NCBI GenBank assembly: GCA_012964335.1
Contig: DTUF01000043.1
Location: 27,282 to 91,281, forward strand
DNA: 64,000 nucleotides
From: Candidatus Poseidoniales archaeon
Lineage (GTDB): Archaea > Thermoplasmatota > Poseidoniia > Poseidoniales > Thalassarchaeaceae
Reading direction: 5' to 3'
Part shown: positions 36,338 through 46,351 of the stretch, one piece after another
Layout of the letters: each line of letters starts with the position of its first letter
How positions within the stretch are numbered: the first letter of the stretch is position 1
The notes under the pieces: generated by a model
Database searches by the model: none
The model's input: the letters and a program-made list of their open reading frames with translations, nothing else
What the model was told of the DNA's origin: nothing
Program-made: the position numbers and the translations under genes

Positions 36338-37129
36338 ATGTTGGAACTAAAGGGAAAAACTGCACTAGTATTTGGAGTGGCAAGCGAAGATAGCATTGCG
36401 TGGGCTATATGCGAGCAATTATCAGCAGCAGGATGTAAGTTAATTCTTGGTTTTCAGAAGCGATTTATGAGCCGTGTATTTCAATTGAAAGAGAAATTAG
36501 ATGGTATTGAAGCATTTTACCCAATTGATGTTGAAACCAATGAATTGACAGCCGAATTTTTCACAGAGTGGCAAAATGCCAACCCAGGTGCAAAAGCAGA
36601 TATTGTCATTCATGCTATCGGATTTGCCCCACAACCATGTTTTGACCGACCAGTGTTGTTCGTTGAAAATGAGCCGATGAACACTGCTATGACAATCAGC
36701 GCTCATTCACTACAAAGAGTGATGCGCTACGCTTTGCCACATTTAGCCCCCAACTCTTCGACAATCACTCTAACCTATGCAGCCTCAACTAGATGGGTGC
36801 CAAACTATGGTGTGATGAGTATAGCAAAAGCAGCATTAGAAGCTTGGACTCGTGAACTTGCAAATCATGTTGGCCCAGATGGCCACCGAGTCAATGCAAT
36901 TTCATCCGGGCCGATTAAAACCTTAGCGGCAGGGGGTATTCCTGGCTTTGATGACATACTTGACCATGTAGAGAGGAATTCACCATTACGTCGAAATGTC
37001 ACACAGGAAGATGTTGCAGGATGTGCAACTTGGTTAGCCTCACCATTGTCTTCAGGTGTCACAGGACAAATAATTCATGTTGATGCTGGATATTCTAGCA
37101 TTATGGTACCAGACAGTATCTCAGATTGA
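36338..37129 (+). CDS. fabI: Enoyl-acyl-carrier-protein reductase FabI-like
   Basis: About 263 residues from ATG 36338 (MLELKGKTALVFGVAS). An upstream ATG at 36254 is in frame, but the extra 28 residues do not look like FabI. Diagnostic blocks: GKTALVFGVASEDSIAWAI (FabI-style glycine motif), VIHAIGFAP, LTYAASTRWVPNYGVMSIAKAALE with the Y-x6-K-type active site (Tyr and Lys in YGVMSIAK), AISSGPIKTLAAGGIPGFDD, and SPLRRNVTQEDVAGCATWLASPLSSGVTGQIIHVDAGY. It reduces the enoyl group to saturate each two-carbon unit. It lies 9 bases before the megasynthase and would act as its trans enoyl reductase. Archaea are not expected to have FabI. Confidence 0.9.
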   Translation: MLELKGKTALVFGVASEDSIAWAICEQLSAAGCKLILGFQKRFMSRVFQLKEKLDGIEAFYPIDVETNELTAEFFTEWQNANPGAKADIVIHAIGFAPQPCFDRPVLFVENEPMNTAMTISAHSLQRVMRYALPHLAPNSSTITLTYAASTRWVPNYGVMSIAKAALEAWTRELANHVGPDGHRVNAISSGPIKTLAAGGIPGFDDILDHVERNSPLRRNVTQEDVAGCATWLASPLSSGVTGQIIHVDAGYSSIMVPDSISD

Positions 37130-37138
37130 GGTGGTAAT

Positions 37139-40100
37139 ATGACCGAACAACTGGACGAAGTCCCCCAACATCCTTTCGCGCCGATTGCGATAGTTGGGCA
37201 GTCTGCTCTTTTTCCAGACGCACCAGATATTGAGTCATTCTGGGATAATGTGTTGAATGGCAAAGTTGCAATTCGTGAAGTACCTCACGATAGGTGGAAC
37301 CCCGACGATTTTTGGGTTGAAGGTGAACCTGGAAGTGCAATAGAAGGCAAAACTTACTCAAAGATTGGGGCTTTTGTTGAAGATTTTGAGTTTGATTGGC
37401 GGCGTTGGAAACAACCGCCCGGAACGCTTTCTCAAATTGATGATACTCAATTGTGGGCGGTTGAGGTTTCAGCAGCAGCTTTGGAAGATGCTGGTTATAT
37501 CGGTGAAAACAGTCGTTTACAACTACCAAACGCTCGTTGTGGCGTGATATTCGCTAATGCCTTAGGTGGAGAAAACCGAGTGATGTCAAGTAAGCGTGTT
37601 TACGCGGACCAAATTGCACGCAAGGCAGTTGAAGCTGGGATGCCAGCAACTAGCAGTGAAGAATTCAAAGAATCAATCACCGATGGAACTCCACGAATTG
37701 ATGAAGACACGATGGCTGGAGAACTAGCCAACGTAGTCGCTGGCCGAGTGGCTAATCTGCTTGACTTACAAGGCCCAAATTTCAGTGCTGATGCTGCTTG
37801 TGCCTCTACTTTTGCCGCTTTAGTTGGGGCTTGCCAGATGCTACAAACTGGCCAGACAGATTTGATGCTATGTGGTGCAAGTGACCGAACTATGGATCCT
37901 GGCACATATGCTAAATTCAGCGCCATAGGTGCTCTCTCACCACTTCATTCTCGGCCGTTTGACGTACGTGCTAATGGATTCGTGATGGGGGAAGGTGCAG
38001 GTTGTGTAGTTCTCAAGCGATTAGAGGATGCGATTGCAGATGGAGATACAATTTACAGCGTCATCCGCGGAATCGGTTCCTCAAGCGATGGCAGAGGTAA
38101 AGGAATCACAGCCCCATCAACTAGAGGTCAAAAGCAGGCAGTGATGCGGGCATATCAGCAGGCTGGATATTCTCCTTCCTCAGTAGAATTGATTGAGGCC
38201 CACGGAACGAGCACTAAGGTTGGAGACGCAACAGAGTTGTCAACACTTGCTGGAGTATTTGCAGACCGTGGCGCTGGTGATTTTGTTGCGGTAGGCTCAG
38301 TAAAAAGTCAAATTGGCCACCTTAAAGCAGCTGCTGGAATGGCTGGCTTACTGAAAGCGAGTCTAGCACTTCATCACAGAACCTTACCTCCATCTGCAGG
38401 GTTTGAGCAACCAAATACTTCAGTCAATTGGGACGAAATTCCATTTTATGTCCCTACAATTTCTTCTGATTGGCCAATTCCCCAGTCTAAAGCACCTAGA
38501 CGAGCAGGCGTGTCTGCGTTTGGTTTTGGAGGGACAAATTTCCATTGTGCACTTGAGCAGTACGACCCAGAACACCACAAATCCCTAGTTGGAAGTTTGT
38601 CTAATAGTTCACCTTCTCAGTTACAAGTTCCAACGGCTGCAAGCGTTCTAGATTCAACTACAACACCTTCAATGAACCATCAAGAATTACTTGATATTGA
38701 AGGAGGAATCTTGCTTCTGAATGCTGATGGTATTGAGTCTTTAGCCTCAGAAATTGAACGTGTTCAATCAACTCTCTTCTCATCATCAATTTCGAATTTT
38801 GATGATGACCCAGCAGGACGTAGACTTTCAGCAGTTCTTTTGGATTTGTCATCTGATTTTGAAGCACAAGGCGCTCGCTGTGGAATTGTCGCGACTAATT
38901 GGGAACAATTAGCTAAGAGAATGGATTTACTGAGTGAGAATATATCAGACCCCTCAAAATGGGCATTTCTAGCAAAACAGATGGTTTTCATTACTGAAGA
39001 GGAAGCACTGCCAGCCGATGCAAAATTGGTACAGATGTTTCCAGGTCAAGGTAGTCAATATGTTGGCATGACGCTAGATCTCTCAAAGAGGTTTGAAGTG
39101 ATTGGTGAAACATGGGATGAAGCTGATTCAACCATGGCTGAAATTCTTGCAGGAGAGAAACTTTCTGAGTTTGTTCTGCGCGATAACCTCACTGAAGAGC
39201 AGGCAAAAGTAGCAGAAGAGAAGTTGAAACAAACAGAATTCACTCAACCAGCGATGTTGACGGCTGATTTAGCAATTTACAGATTGCTAAGTGAGCATGG
39301 AATCAACCCTGACATGGTTGCTGGTCACAGTTTAGGAGAATACGCCGCACTGATGGTCTCTGGAATAATGAAATTCCACGACGCACTGCGTGCTGCGGCT
39401 GCTCGTGGGACTGAAATGGGTAGCGTGGAAGTGAATGATAAGGGATTGATGGCAAGCGTCACTGCACCACTTGAGACAATACAGGAGGTGATTGATTCGG
39501 TTGATGGTTACATTATTGCTGCCAACAAGAATTCTCCGATGATGGCAGTCATTGCAGGCGAAACAGAACCGATGCAAGATGCAATTCGCCGGTTTGGTGA
39601 AATGAACATTCCATGCGTTACTCTTCAGACGAGTCACGCATTCCACTCGCGTATTGTTGCGCCTGCCAACAAACCGCTTCGGCGCTTCCTAGAAGGTTTG
39701 GATTTGTCATTGCCTTCAATCCCAATCACCGCTAACTATGATGGTAAATTCTATCCCGAAAGTCTTGAGGATGGAAAAACCGTCCACGATGCAATCCTAA
39801 GTCAATTGGCGCCACAGATGTCGTCTGCAGTAGAGTGGACGGGGCAGATTCAAGAGATGTATAGCCGAGGTGGCCGCCTTTTCATTGAGGTTGGGCCAAA
39901 ACGCGCATTGGCACTTTTCGCCGAGCAGATTCTTGATGAACAATCAAAGGTTGTAACGCACACAAACCACCCTAAGGTTGGAGGCGTAGCATCATTCCTT
40001 TCATCACTAGCAGTATGTGCTCTTTCAGGACGCATACCATCAATGCACTCGGTTGATTCAAACCGGCTCACTGAAGGATTTAGGGCTGGACCTTTGGAGG

Positions 40101-43100
40101 TCTGGCAGCAAAGTGGAATTGTTATCGATGAATCTAGTAGTGAAGAGATGGAAGAATTACGAATTCGCGCTAGACCGCTACCGGATGGCTCCTCAAGTGG
40201 TCAATTGCCGACAACATCTCAGAATATTCAACATCAAACAATAGCGAAAGAGAGTGGACATCATGTTGTTCAACAGGTTGTTGACAAAGCGGGTTACCTT
40301 GCAAGCCGCATTTCAGATATTACTGGTTATCCAGCTCGCCTCATCAAAGGCGAACTCCATCTTTCAGCCCTTGGAATAACTGATGACATGTTATCTGACT
40401 TACTTTCGGGTATCGCTTCTGAAGCATCGGTGTCAGGTCCGGCGGATGCTAGCCAATTAACATCCTTAGCAGCCCTAAACGAGTGGGTGATATCCCCTCC
40501 TAGTGGATTCACAGTTTCTCAAAAGGTGAAAGGTGCCACAAGTGTTGTGCTATCTTCAGACCCCTATGCTGAACGAAGAACCAATCCCTATGTGGTGACC
40601 GGAGTAAGCCTTGGTCTTCCAGGAATGGATGAAATATTTGAGCCAGATGCATTAGAGAGAATCATTGCTGGAGAGAACTTCATCACCGAATTACCTGATG
40701 ATGTCAAGCAGCGTTTACTTGACAAAAACATGGTTAGAATCGTTAAACACCCTGATGGCAGAGCTGAATTCGTACCTTGTGATTCCTTTGCTACTATACC
40801 TCAACTAGCAGGAGTCGGTGGTTACTTTGATTTGGCTGAGCAGTATGGAATTGACCCTAAAATAGTGGCGGCAATGGATGTTTCCACTACCCTTTCATTT
40901 GCCGCTGGATTGGAGGCCCTCAAAGATGCTGCCCTTCCGCTTCTACCAGTTGAACAGGTTAGTAGTGCTGGTAAGAGGTTAGTACGTGGATGGAATCTTC
41001 CTAATTCAATCCGTGAAAGAACTGGAGTGGTTTTTGCTTCTGTATTTCCAGGTATAGCTATGGCCATGCGGCACGCACTAAACAATGGGGCTGACGAGAA
41101 CGGCACTTTCGATAGAAAATTCTTACTTCAAATCCTAACAATGGGTCACGCTCAGTTTGCTCAGTGGATTGGGGCTCGTGGACCCAATTTGGCTATCAAC
41201 AACGCATGCGCATCCACTCCAGCAGCCTTTGCAATCGCAGAGGATTGGTTAGATTCAGGCCGATGCGACAGAGTGATTGTCATCAGTGGTGATGATTCCA
41301 CAGGTGACGATTTAATGGAATGGATTGGTGCAGGTTTCGCTGCTGCAGGTGCTCATTCAATGGGGGATGTAGTGGAAGAAGTAGCGTTACCATTTGATGT
41401 CAGACGTAACGGGATGTTGCTAGGTATGGGTGGGGCTGCCTTCGTAATTGAGAAATCATCTCATGCTGATGAGAGGGGAGTCGTTCCGTACGCTGAATTA
41501 TTGGGTGCTCACATAGGTAATTCAGCCTTCCATCCTACAAGGTTAGATGTTACACATGTAGCCTCAACTTTTGACGAGTTTGTGACTGATATGGAAAACC
41601 GTTGGGGTATTGATAGACACGAGATTGCTCCTAAAACGACATTCATGTCACATGAACCATTTACCCCTCCGAGAGGTGGTTCGGCTGCCGCTGAGATTGA
41701 ATCTCTTAGAGGCACTTTCAAGGACTCTGCTGAGAGTTTAATTATCACTAATACCAAAGGGTTCACAGGCCATCCGATGGGTGTTGGCGTTGAAGATGCC
41801 ACCGGATTGTATGGACTTGCATCAGGTCGGTTACCACCGATTGCTAACTTCCAACAACCCGACCCTGCATTAGGGAACCTCAGGCTTTCTGAAGGTGGGG
41901 AATATGATGTTGAATACATGCTTCGCCATGCAGCAGGATTTGGCAGTCAAATTGCTCTGACAATGTTCAAGAGAATTGCTAGAACCCTCAATAGAGTTGA
42001 TAGAGATAGTGTTGAGAAATGGGCAAACCTTCAAGCTGGTGATGATGTTGAATTACGCTTACTCAAGCGGAAATTAGTCGCATATATTTCACCGGATGAA
42101 TCATTGATAGGTGGCGTTGAAGGTAGTGAATGGCAAGTTTCTGCCCAAGATGCGCAACCTGATTCCACGCTTTCAGCACCCATTTCTCCGAAATCAGTCC
42201 CATCACTACCTGATGAAACACCAAAACAGGAAGTTAAAGAGGAAATCGCTGAAGAGACTCCATCTGCTGTACTAGCAAGTCAAACAGTTCCCGAAATAAC
42301 GGTTGGAGAACATCCAGAGGACCTTGAACAACAGGTAGTGGAGACGGTTGCGAAGCACACGGGTTACCCTACTGACTTCATTGAACTTGACCAAGACTTA
42401 GAAGGCGAATTAGGAATTGACACAGTTAAGCAGGCAGAAATAATGGCCGACTTACGGGAGATATTTTCCTTGCCAGTTGATGATTCATTTCAGTTACGGG
42501 AACATCCCACACTAAATCACATGATTAGTTACATTGTCAGTATGGGTGAGGGAAGTGAAGAGCAACAAAACCCCCAAGAGGAGCAACCCTTGCAGAGTAA
42601 TACTGTGGACGAAGAGTCGGTGGGGAGTAATCCTCCTAGTCTAGAGAATACCGATAGTGATATTGAGTCAGCAGTTCTTTCAATTGTTGTAAAGCACACA
42701 GGCTATCCAGAAGATTTCCTTGAGTTAGATCAAGATTTAGAAGGTGAATTGGGGATTGATACTGTCAAGCAAGCGGAGATTATGGCCGATTGCCGTGAAC
42801 ATTTTTCTTTACCTGTAGATGAATCATTCCAATTACGTGATTATCCAACCCTTGCTGACATGATATCCTACATTGATTCAATGCGCGGAGGCGAGCCGGT
42901 GGTTAGTGAGGTAACAGTAGATTCTGAACCAGAGGAAAAAGAAGTTCTTTCTGCTAAACCAGAGTTAGAGGTGGTTGAACCATCTCCTTCAGAAACCCCT
43001 GTTGAAAGTACAGTTCGGCGCTGGGTAGTTGAAGTTGAGGAAGCGGATGAATCTGAAGCCCATCCAATAGATATGGCTGGTTCATACATCATCGTGACTG

Positions 43101-45622
43101 ATGATTCATGGGGGCTTGGAAATGCTATCTGTGAGCAACTTGAATCAAGTGGTTCTGAAGCGGTTAGATTGATGTTAGACCCTAGCATTACTTCAAAGAT
43201 TAAAATTGAGAAAGATGGGGAGATTGACATCATCAGACTAGACCCAGGGAATCAAGACCACCTTTCTCAATTTGGTGAAATCCTTACAGATTTAGACATT
43301 GCAGGAGTTATTCATACTGCTCCTTGTACTTTAGCAGGAATTGCTTGGGCCGAGGTTACTAGCCAGCAACAAACTCAGATGGTGTGTCATGGTTTATTTG
43401 GAGTACTGCAACAAATAGATGCAAAGTTGGCAAACCGTAGTGATGGAATTGTTTGTTCAATTTCAGCACTCGATGGACGACATGGGAATGGAGGATATCG
43501 ATTCAACCCATTAGGTGCCGGTGCCCACGGAATCGTCAAATCGTTTGGTAGAGAGAGACCAAACATCAGGGCTAGAGCAATTGATGTTGCACCTGAACTG
43601 TTGGTGAACGCGGACAAATTGGCGGCGACAATACTCAGCGAAATTGAGTACATGGGTCCGCGTGAACTAGGGATTGATGGTGATGGGAGAAGGTGGCAGG
43701 TCTGTATCTATGATGAGCCGCATGAATCTGAGCGACAGTCACTAAATCCTGAAGATGTGTTCATTGTATCCGGAGGTGGTTCTGGAGTTACTGCTGCCTG
43801 TATCGTTGGTTTAGCACAAGCAAATCGAGGCATGGGTTGTCACTTTGCATTACTTGGACGAACTAAACTTGACGACTCTCTTTCAAGTTTAGCCGATGCC
43901 TCAGAAGAAGCATTGCAGCAAAGGAAGATGGAATTGCGAGACCAGATGCAGGGCCAATCAAAGTCTGGCAAAGTCACAATCGTTGATTGGGAAAAGGCAT
44001 GGTCAAAGATAGAGCGCTCAATTGACATTCATAAAACCCTTTCAGATATAGAAGAAAGTGGTAACACTGCTACCTATTATGCCTGTGATGTGACAGTTAG
44101 TAAACAGGTCAGAAAGGTTCTCAAAAAGTTGAAGAAGAAGCACTCCCCAGTTACTGGAATAATTCATGGAGCAGGAATTGAAGATTCAAAGATGGTTGCT
44201 GACAAAGAGTGGGATACCTTCAGCAACGTGATGTCTGTCAAAGTTGATGGTTGGCAATCTCTAGTTAATGCTGTTAAAGACCACAGCACACAATTACGAT
44301 ATTGTTGTGCTTTTACCTCAATTGCAGGTCGGTTCGGCAATGGAGGGCAAGCAGATTATGCTGCAGCAAATTGTATTCTTGATGCTGAAATGTCACGCCT
44401 CGCCCACATTGAATCGGAACCACATGGCGTTGCTTTGGCATGGACTGGATGGCAAGATGTTGGTATGGCAACCCGTGGCTCAATCGAAAGTGTGTTTGAG
44501 GAAGCAGGTATTGAGACAGTTTCAGTTGAAAAGGGTGTTTCATTGTTTGTTGATGAAGTGATGCGAGGTGGTAAACGTAGAGTAGTACTTGCAGGAAATC
44601 TCGGAGTTCTGAATGATGATGGTTCAGACCGCGAGCCACCACAACGATTGCCACCAGATGTCACAGCGTTGTTAGCTGACGCCAAGCGTTTTCCATTCGT
44701 AGACAAAGTTGTTGCACTCCAGCCCTTTGACACACTTTCATATGAGTGTACAATAGATGTCAATAGTTACCCATTCCTAGAAGACCATGCAATCGATAAC
44801 GTACCATACCACCCAGGGGTAATGGCTCTTGAAATGTTTTCACAAGGGGCACAATTATTGTGGCCTCCATGTACTGTAATAGGGTTTGCAGGAGTAAGGT
44901 TTGGTTTGCCAATTAAATTACTCAAGCAAGAGCAAAAGTTGAGAGTAGTTGCTGAATTCTCACATCAAAATTCAGAAAATGTATGGGTTAAATGCCGTTT
45001 GGAATCGGATTTAATGACTAAATCAGGAGAGAAATTTGGAGAACCAAGAATACATCACGAAGGATTAGTGAGGATGTTAAAGAGAGATGCTGACCGAGGA
45101 TTGTTGAAGTTACCGTCAATTGGGACTCCTTCAAGAGGTGGTGTTATTTTAGGTTCAGATTTTGTTTACCAGCGCTTCTTCCATGGACCTAGATTCCAAT
45201 CACATGGTGGGATATTAGGTGGATGTAGTATTGATGATATGTATGGAGCAGATGGAATTGCATTATCTCGGCACCAGTTAGCAAACACAAATCAATTCTC
45301 AGTTGGAGATGTTACATTAGAAGCCCAACCGATGTTGATTGAAGCGTGTTTCCAGAATGCTGGAATGGTAGCAATGGAAATTGATGGTTTGCAATCACTT
45401 CCTGTTGGAATTGAGATGCTTGAATTGATTAGAATTCCTGAAAAGACAGATTCACTTAGAATGCGCGCTGTTAGGAGAGGTGCAGAAGATGATGGGGTCA
45501 CCATTCACGATTGCCTGGTTGTGGATCAGGATGGTAAACCAGTTGTTTCCATGAAAGGGTTGCGATTGAAGGGCATGGCTCCTATTTCAGAAGGTGAATC
45601 CTTTTCGTTGAATCGCAATTGA
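37139..45622 (+). CDS. Type I fatty-acid/polyketide megasynthase (KS-AT-degenerate ACP-KS-ACP-ACP-KR-DH)
   Basis: 2827 residues, in one frame, after GAGGTGGT. KS1 (about 15-480): Cys221 in DAACAST, His355 in EAHGTST, His394 in IGHLK. AT (about 630-960): FPGQGSQYVGM, Ser731 in GHSLGEY, SHAFHSR typical of malonyl preference. Degenerate ACP (about 1040-1110) with Asp1082 at the serine position. KS2 (about 1145-1620): Cys1357 in NNACASTP, His1505 in SHEPFTPPRGGSA, His1545 in TGHPMG. Two ACPs centred on Thr1762 and Thr1875, both GELGIDTVKQAE. KR (about 1965-2490): SGGGSGV, Ser2394, Tyr2407, Asn2411. Hot-dog DH (about 2530-2810): His2550 in EDHAIDNVPYHPG, Glu2735. The order recalls PUFA-synthase (Pfa) systems packed into one chain. 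Product unknown. Confidence 0.92.
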   Translation: MTEQLDEVPQHPFAPIAIVGQSALFPDAPDIESFWDNVLNGKVAIREVPHDRWNPDDFWVEGEPGSAIEGKTYSKIGAFVEDFEFDWRRWKQPPGTLSQIDDTQLWAVEVSAAALEDAGYIGENSRLQLPNARCGVIFANALGGENRVMSSKRVYADQIARKAVEAGMPATSSEEFKESITDGTPRIDEDTMAGELANVVAGRVANLLDLQGPNFSADAACASTFAALVGACQMLQTGQTDLMLCGASDRTMDPGTYAKFSAIGALSPLHSRPFDVRANGFVMGEGAGCVVLKRLEDAIADGDTIYSVIRGIGSSSDGRGKGITAPSTRGQKQAVMRAYQQAGYSPSSVELIEAHGTSTKVGDATELSTLAGVFADRGAGDFVAVGSVKSQIGHLKAAAGMAGLLKASLALHHRTLPPSAGFEQPNTSVNWDEIPFYVPTISSDWPIPQSKAPRRAGVSAFGFGGTNFHCALEQYDPEHHKSLVGSLSNSSPSQLQVPTAASVLDSTTTPSMNHQELLDIEGGILLLNADGIESLASEIERVQSTLFSSSISNFDDDPAGRRLSAVLLDLSSDFEAQGARCGIVATNWEQLAKRMDLLSENISDPSKWAFLAKQMVFITEEEALPADAKLVQMFPGQGSQYVGMTLDLSKRFEVIGETWDEADSTMAEILAGEKLSEFVLRDNLTEEQAKVAEEKLKQTEFTQPAMLTADLAIYRLLSEHGINPDMVAGHSLGEYAALMVSGIMKFHDALRAAAARGTEMGSVEVNDKGLMASVTAPLETIQEVIDSVDGYIIAANKNSPMMAVIAGETEPMQDAIRRFGEMNIPCVTLQTSHAFHSRIVAPANKPLRRFLEGLDLSLPSIPITANYDGKFYPESLEDGKTVHDAILSQLAPQMSSAVEWTGQIQEMYSRGGRLFIEVGPKRALALFAEQILDEQSKVVTHTNHPKVGGVASFLSSLAVCALSGRIPSMHSVDSNRLTEGFRAGPLEVWQQSGIVIDESSSEEMEELRIRARPLPDGSSSGQLPTTSQNIQHQTIAKESGHHVVQQVVDKAGYLASRISDITGYPARLIKGELHLSALGITDDMLSDLLSGIASEASVSGPADASQLTSLAALNEWVISPPSGFTVSQKVKGATSVVLSSDPYAERRTNPYVVTGVSLGLPGMDEIFEPDALERIIAGENFITELPDDVKQRLLDKNMVRIVKHPDGRAEFVPCDSFATIPQLAGVGGYFDLAEQYGIDPKIVAAMDVSTTLSFAAGLEALKDAALPLLPVEQVSSAGKRLVRGWNLPNSIRERTGVVFASVFPGIAMAMRHALNNGADENGTFDRKFLLQILTMGHAQFAQWIGARGPNLAINNACASTPAAFAIAEDWLDSGRCDRVIVISGDDSTGDDLMEWIGAGFAAAGAHSMGDVVEEVALPFDVRRNGMLLGMGGAAFVIEKSSHADERGVVPYAELLGAHIGNSAFHPTRLDVTHVASTFDEFVTDMENRWGIDRHEIAPKTTFMSHEPFTPPRGGSAAAEIESLRGTFKDSAESLIITNTKGFTGHPMGVGVEDATGLYGLASGRLPPIANFQQPDPALGNLRLSEGGEYDVEYMLRHAAGFGSQIALTMFKRIARTLNRVDRDSVEKWANLQAGDDVELRLLKRKLVAYISPDESLIGGVEGSEWQVSAQDAQPDSTLSAPISPKSVPSLPDETPKQEVKEEIAEETPSAVLASQTVPEITVGEHPEDLEQQVVETVAKHTGYPTDFIELDQDLEGELGIDTVKQAEIMADLREIFSLPVDDSFQLREHPTLNHMISYIVSMGEGSEEQQNPQEEQPLQSNTVDEESVGSNPPSLENTDSDIESAVLSIVVKHTGYPEDFLELDQDLEGELGIDTVKQAEIMADCREHFSLPVDESFQLRDYPTLADMISYIDSMRGGEPVVSEVTVDSEPEEKEVLSAKPELEVVEPSPSETPVESTVRRWVVEVEEADESEAHPIDMAGSYIIVTDDSWGLGNAICEQLESSGSEAVRLMLDPSITSKIKIEKDGEIDIIRLDPGNQDHLSQFGEILTDLDIAGVIHTAPCTLAGIAWAEVTSQQQTQMVCHGLFGVLQQIDAKLANRSDGIVCSISALDGRHGNGGYRFNPLGAGAHGIVKSFGRERPNIRARAIDVAPELLVNADKLAATILSEIEYMGPRELGIDGDGRRWQVCIYDEPHESERQSLNPEDVFIVSGGGSGVTAACIVGLAQANRGMGCHFALLGRTKLDDSLSSLADASEEALQQRKMELRDQMQGQSKSGKVTIVDWEKAWSKIERSIDIHKTLSDIEESGNTATYYACDVTVSKQVRKVLKKLKKKHSPVTGIIHGAGIEDSKMVADKEWDTFSNVMSVKVDGWQSLVNAVKDHSTQLRYCCAFTSIAGRFGNGGQADYAAANCILDAEMSRLAHIESEPHGVALAWTGWQDVGMATRGSIESVFEEAGIETVSVEKGVSLFVDEVMRGGKRRVVLAGNLGVLNDDGSDREPPQRLPPDVTALLADAKRFPFVDKVVALQPFDTLSYECTIDVNSYPFLEDHAIDNVPYHPGVMALEMFSQGAQLLWPPCTVIGFAGVRFGLPIKLLKQEQKLRVVAEFSHQNSENVWVKCRLESDLMTKSGEKFGEPRIHHEGLVRMLKRDADRGLLKLPSIGTPSRGGVILGSDFVYQRFFHGPRFQSHGGILGGCSIDDMYGADGIALSRHQLANTNQFSVGDVTLEAQPMLIEACFQNAGMVAMEIDGLQSLPVGIEMLELIRIPEKTDSLRMRAVRRGAEDDGVTIHDCLVVDQDGKPVVSMKGLRLKGMAPISEGESFSLNRN

Positions 45623-45626
45623 AAAA

Positions 45627-46346
45627 TTGAATTTCCAATTGGTGAATGGGATGTGGGAACCGGCTTCAAACCCCATTCCTTTGAATCTCCCAGAAACTGT
45701 TGAAGGGGAATTTCATGCTGTCTGGATGAAGACCCGCATCACCTCAGCAACGAATTCAACCCCAGATATCTCAAACCTTCATTTTGTTGACCCGATTGAG
45801 GCTAAGTCATTCAAAGTTGCAAAACGTGCTGAAGAACACGCTGCAGGCCGATTTCTTATTGGCTATCTACTACAACAAAAAGGATATGATATCAAAGAGT
45901 ACCAAATCAAGAGAGATGAATACCGTAGACCAGTATTAATTGGTCCTGAACCAATATCAATTTCTATTACCCACAGCGGTGGCTTTGCTGCTGCTATTAT
46001 CGGACCAACCGAACTTTCCGTAGGAATTGATGTAGAACCAGACTCTGGTCGGCAACGTAATTTGTTACCACTAATGGCTTCAGGAGAAGAATTGACAAAA
46101 CTAGAGGCAGCATGGGATCATAATCCCAAAACAGCAAACACACTAACCAATCAGGTTTGGGTTGTAAAAGAGGCGATACAAAAAGCCACAGGGCTGGGAA
46201 TGGGTCTTGCTCCACAATCTTTTGAGGTACTTGGGAAAGAAGTAATCACAATTGATTCTCAATTATACCGTATCCATTCCTGGCAACCACTTCTTGCTGG
46301 TCAAGAAACCAATGTGGCTCTAGCCCACATAACGGATAGAGTGTAG
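45627..46346 (+). CDS. 4'-phosphopantetheinyl transferase, Sfp/Gsp type
   Basis: Up to 239 residues from TTG 45627; ATG 45651 (MWEPASNP) is an alternative start. Sfp-type motifs: KRDEYRRPVL, ISISITHSGGFAAAII, VGIDVEPD (Mg ligands) and VWVVKEAIQKATGLGMG (WxxKEA..K). These enzymes move the phosphopantetheine arm of CoA onto carrier-protein serines. It begins 4 bases after the synthase stop, so its substrate is almost certainly that protein. This makes the absence of serine in all three carrier domains puzzling. Confidence 0.9.
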   Translation: MNFQLVNGMWEPASNPIPLNLPETVEGEFHAVWMKTRITSATNSTPDISNLHFVDPIEAKSFKVAKRAEEHAAGRFLIGYLLQQKGYDIKEYQIKRDEYRRPVLIGPEPISISITHSGGFAAAIIGPTELSVGIDVEPDSGRQRNLLPLMASGEELTKLEAAWDHNPKTANTLTNQVWVVKEAIQKATGLGMGLAPQSFEVLGKEVITIDSQLYRIHSWQPLLAGQETNVALAHITDRV

Positions 46347-46351
46347 TAGCG

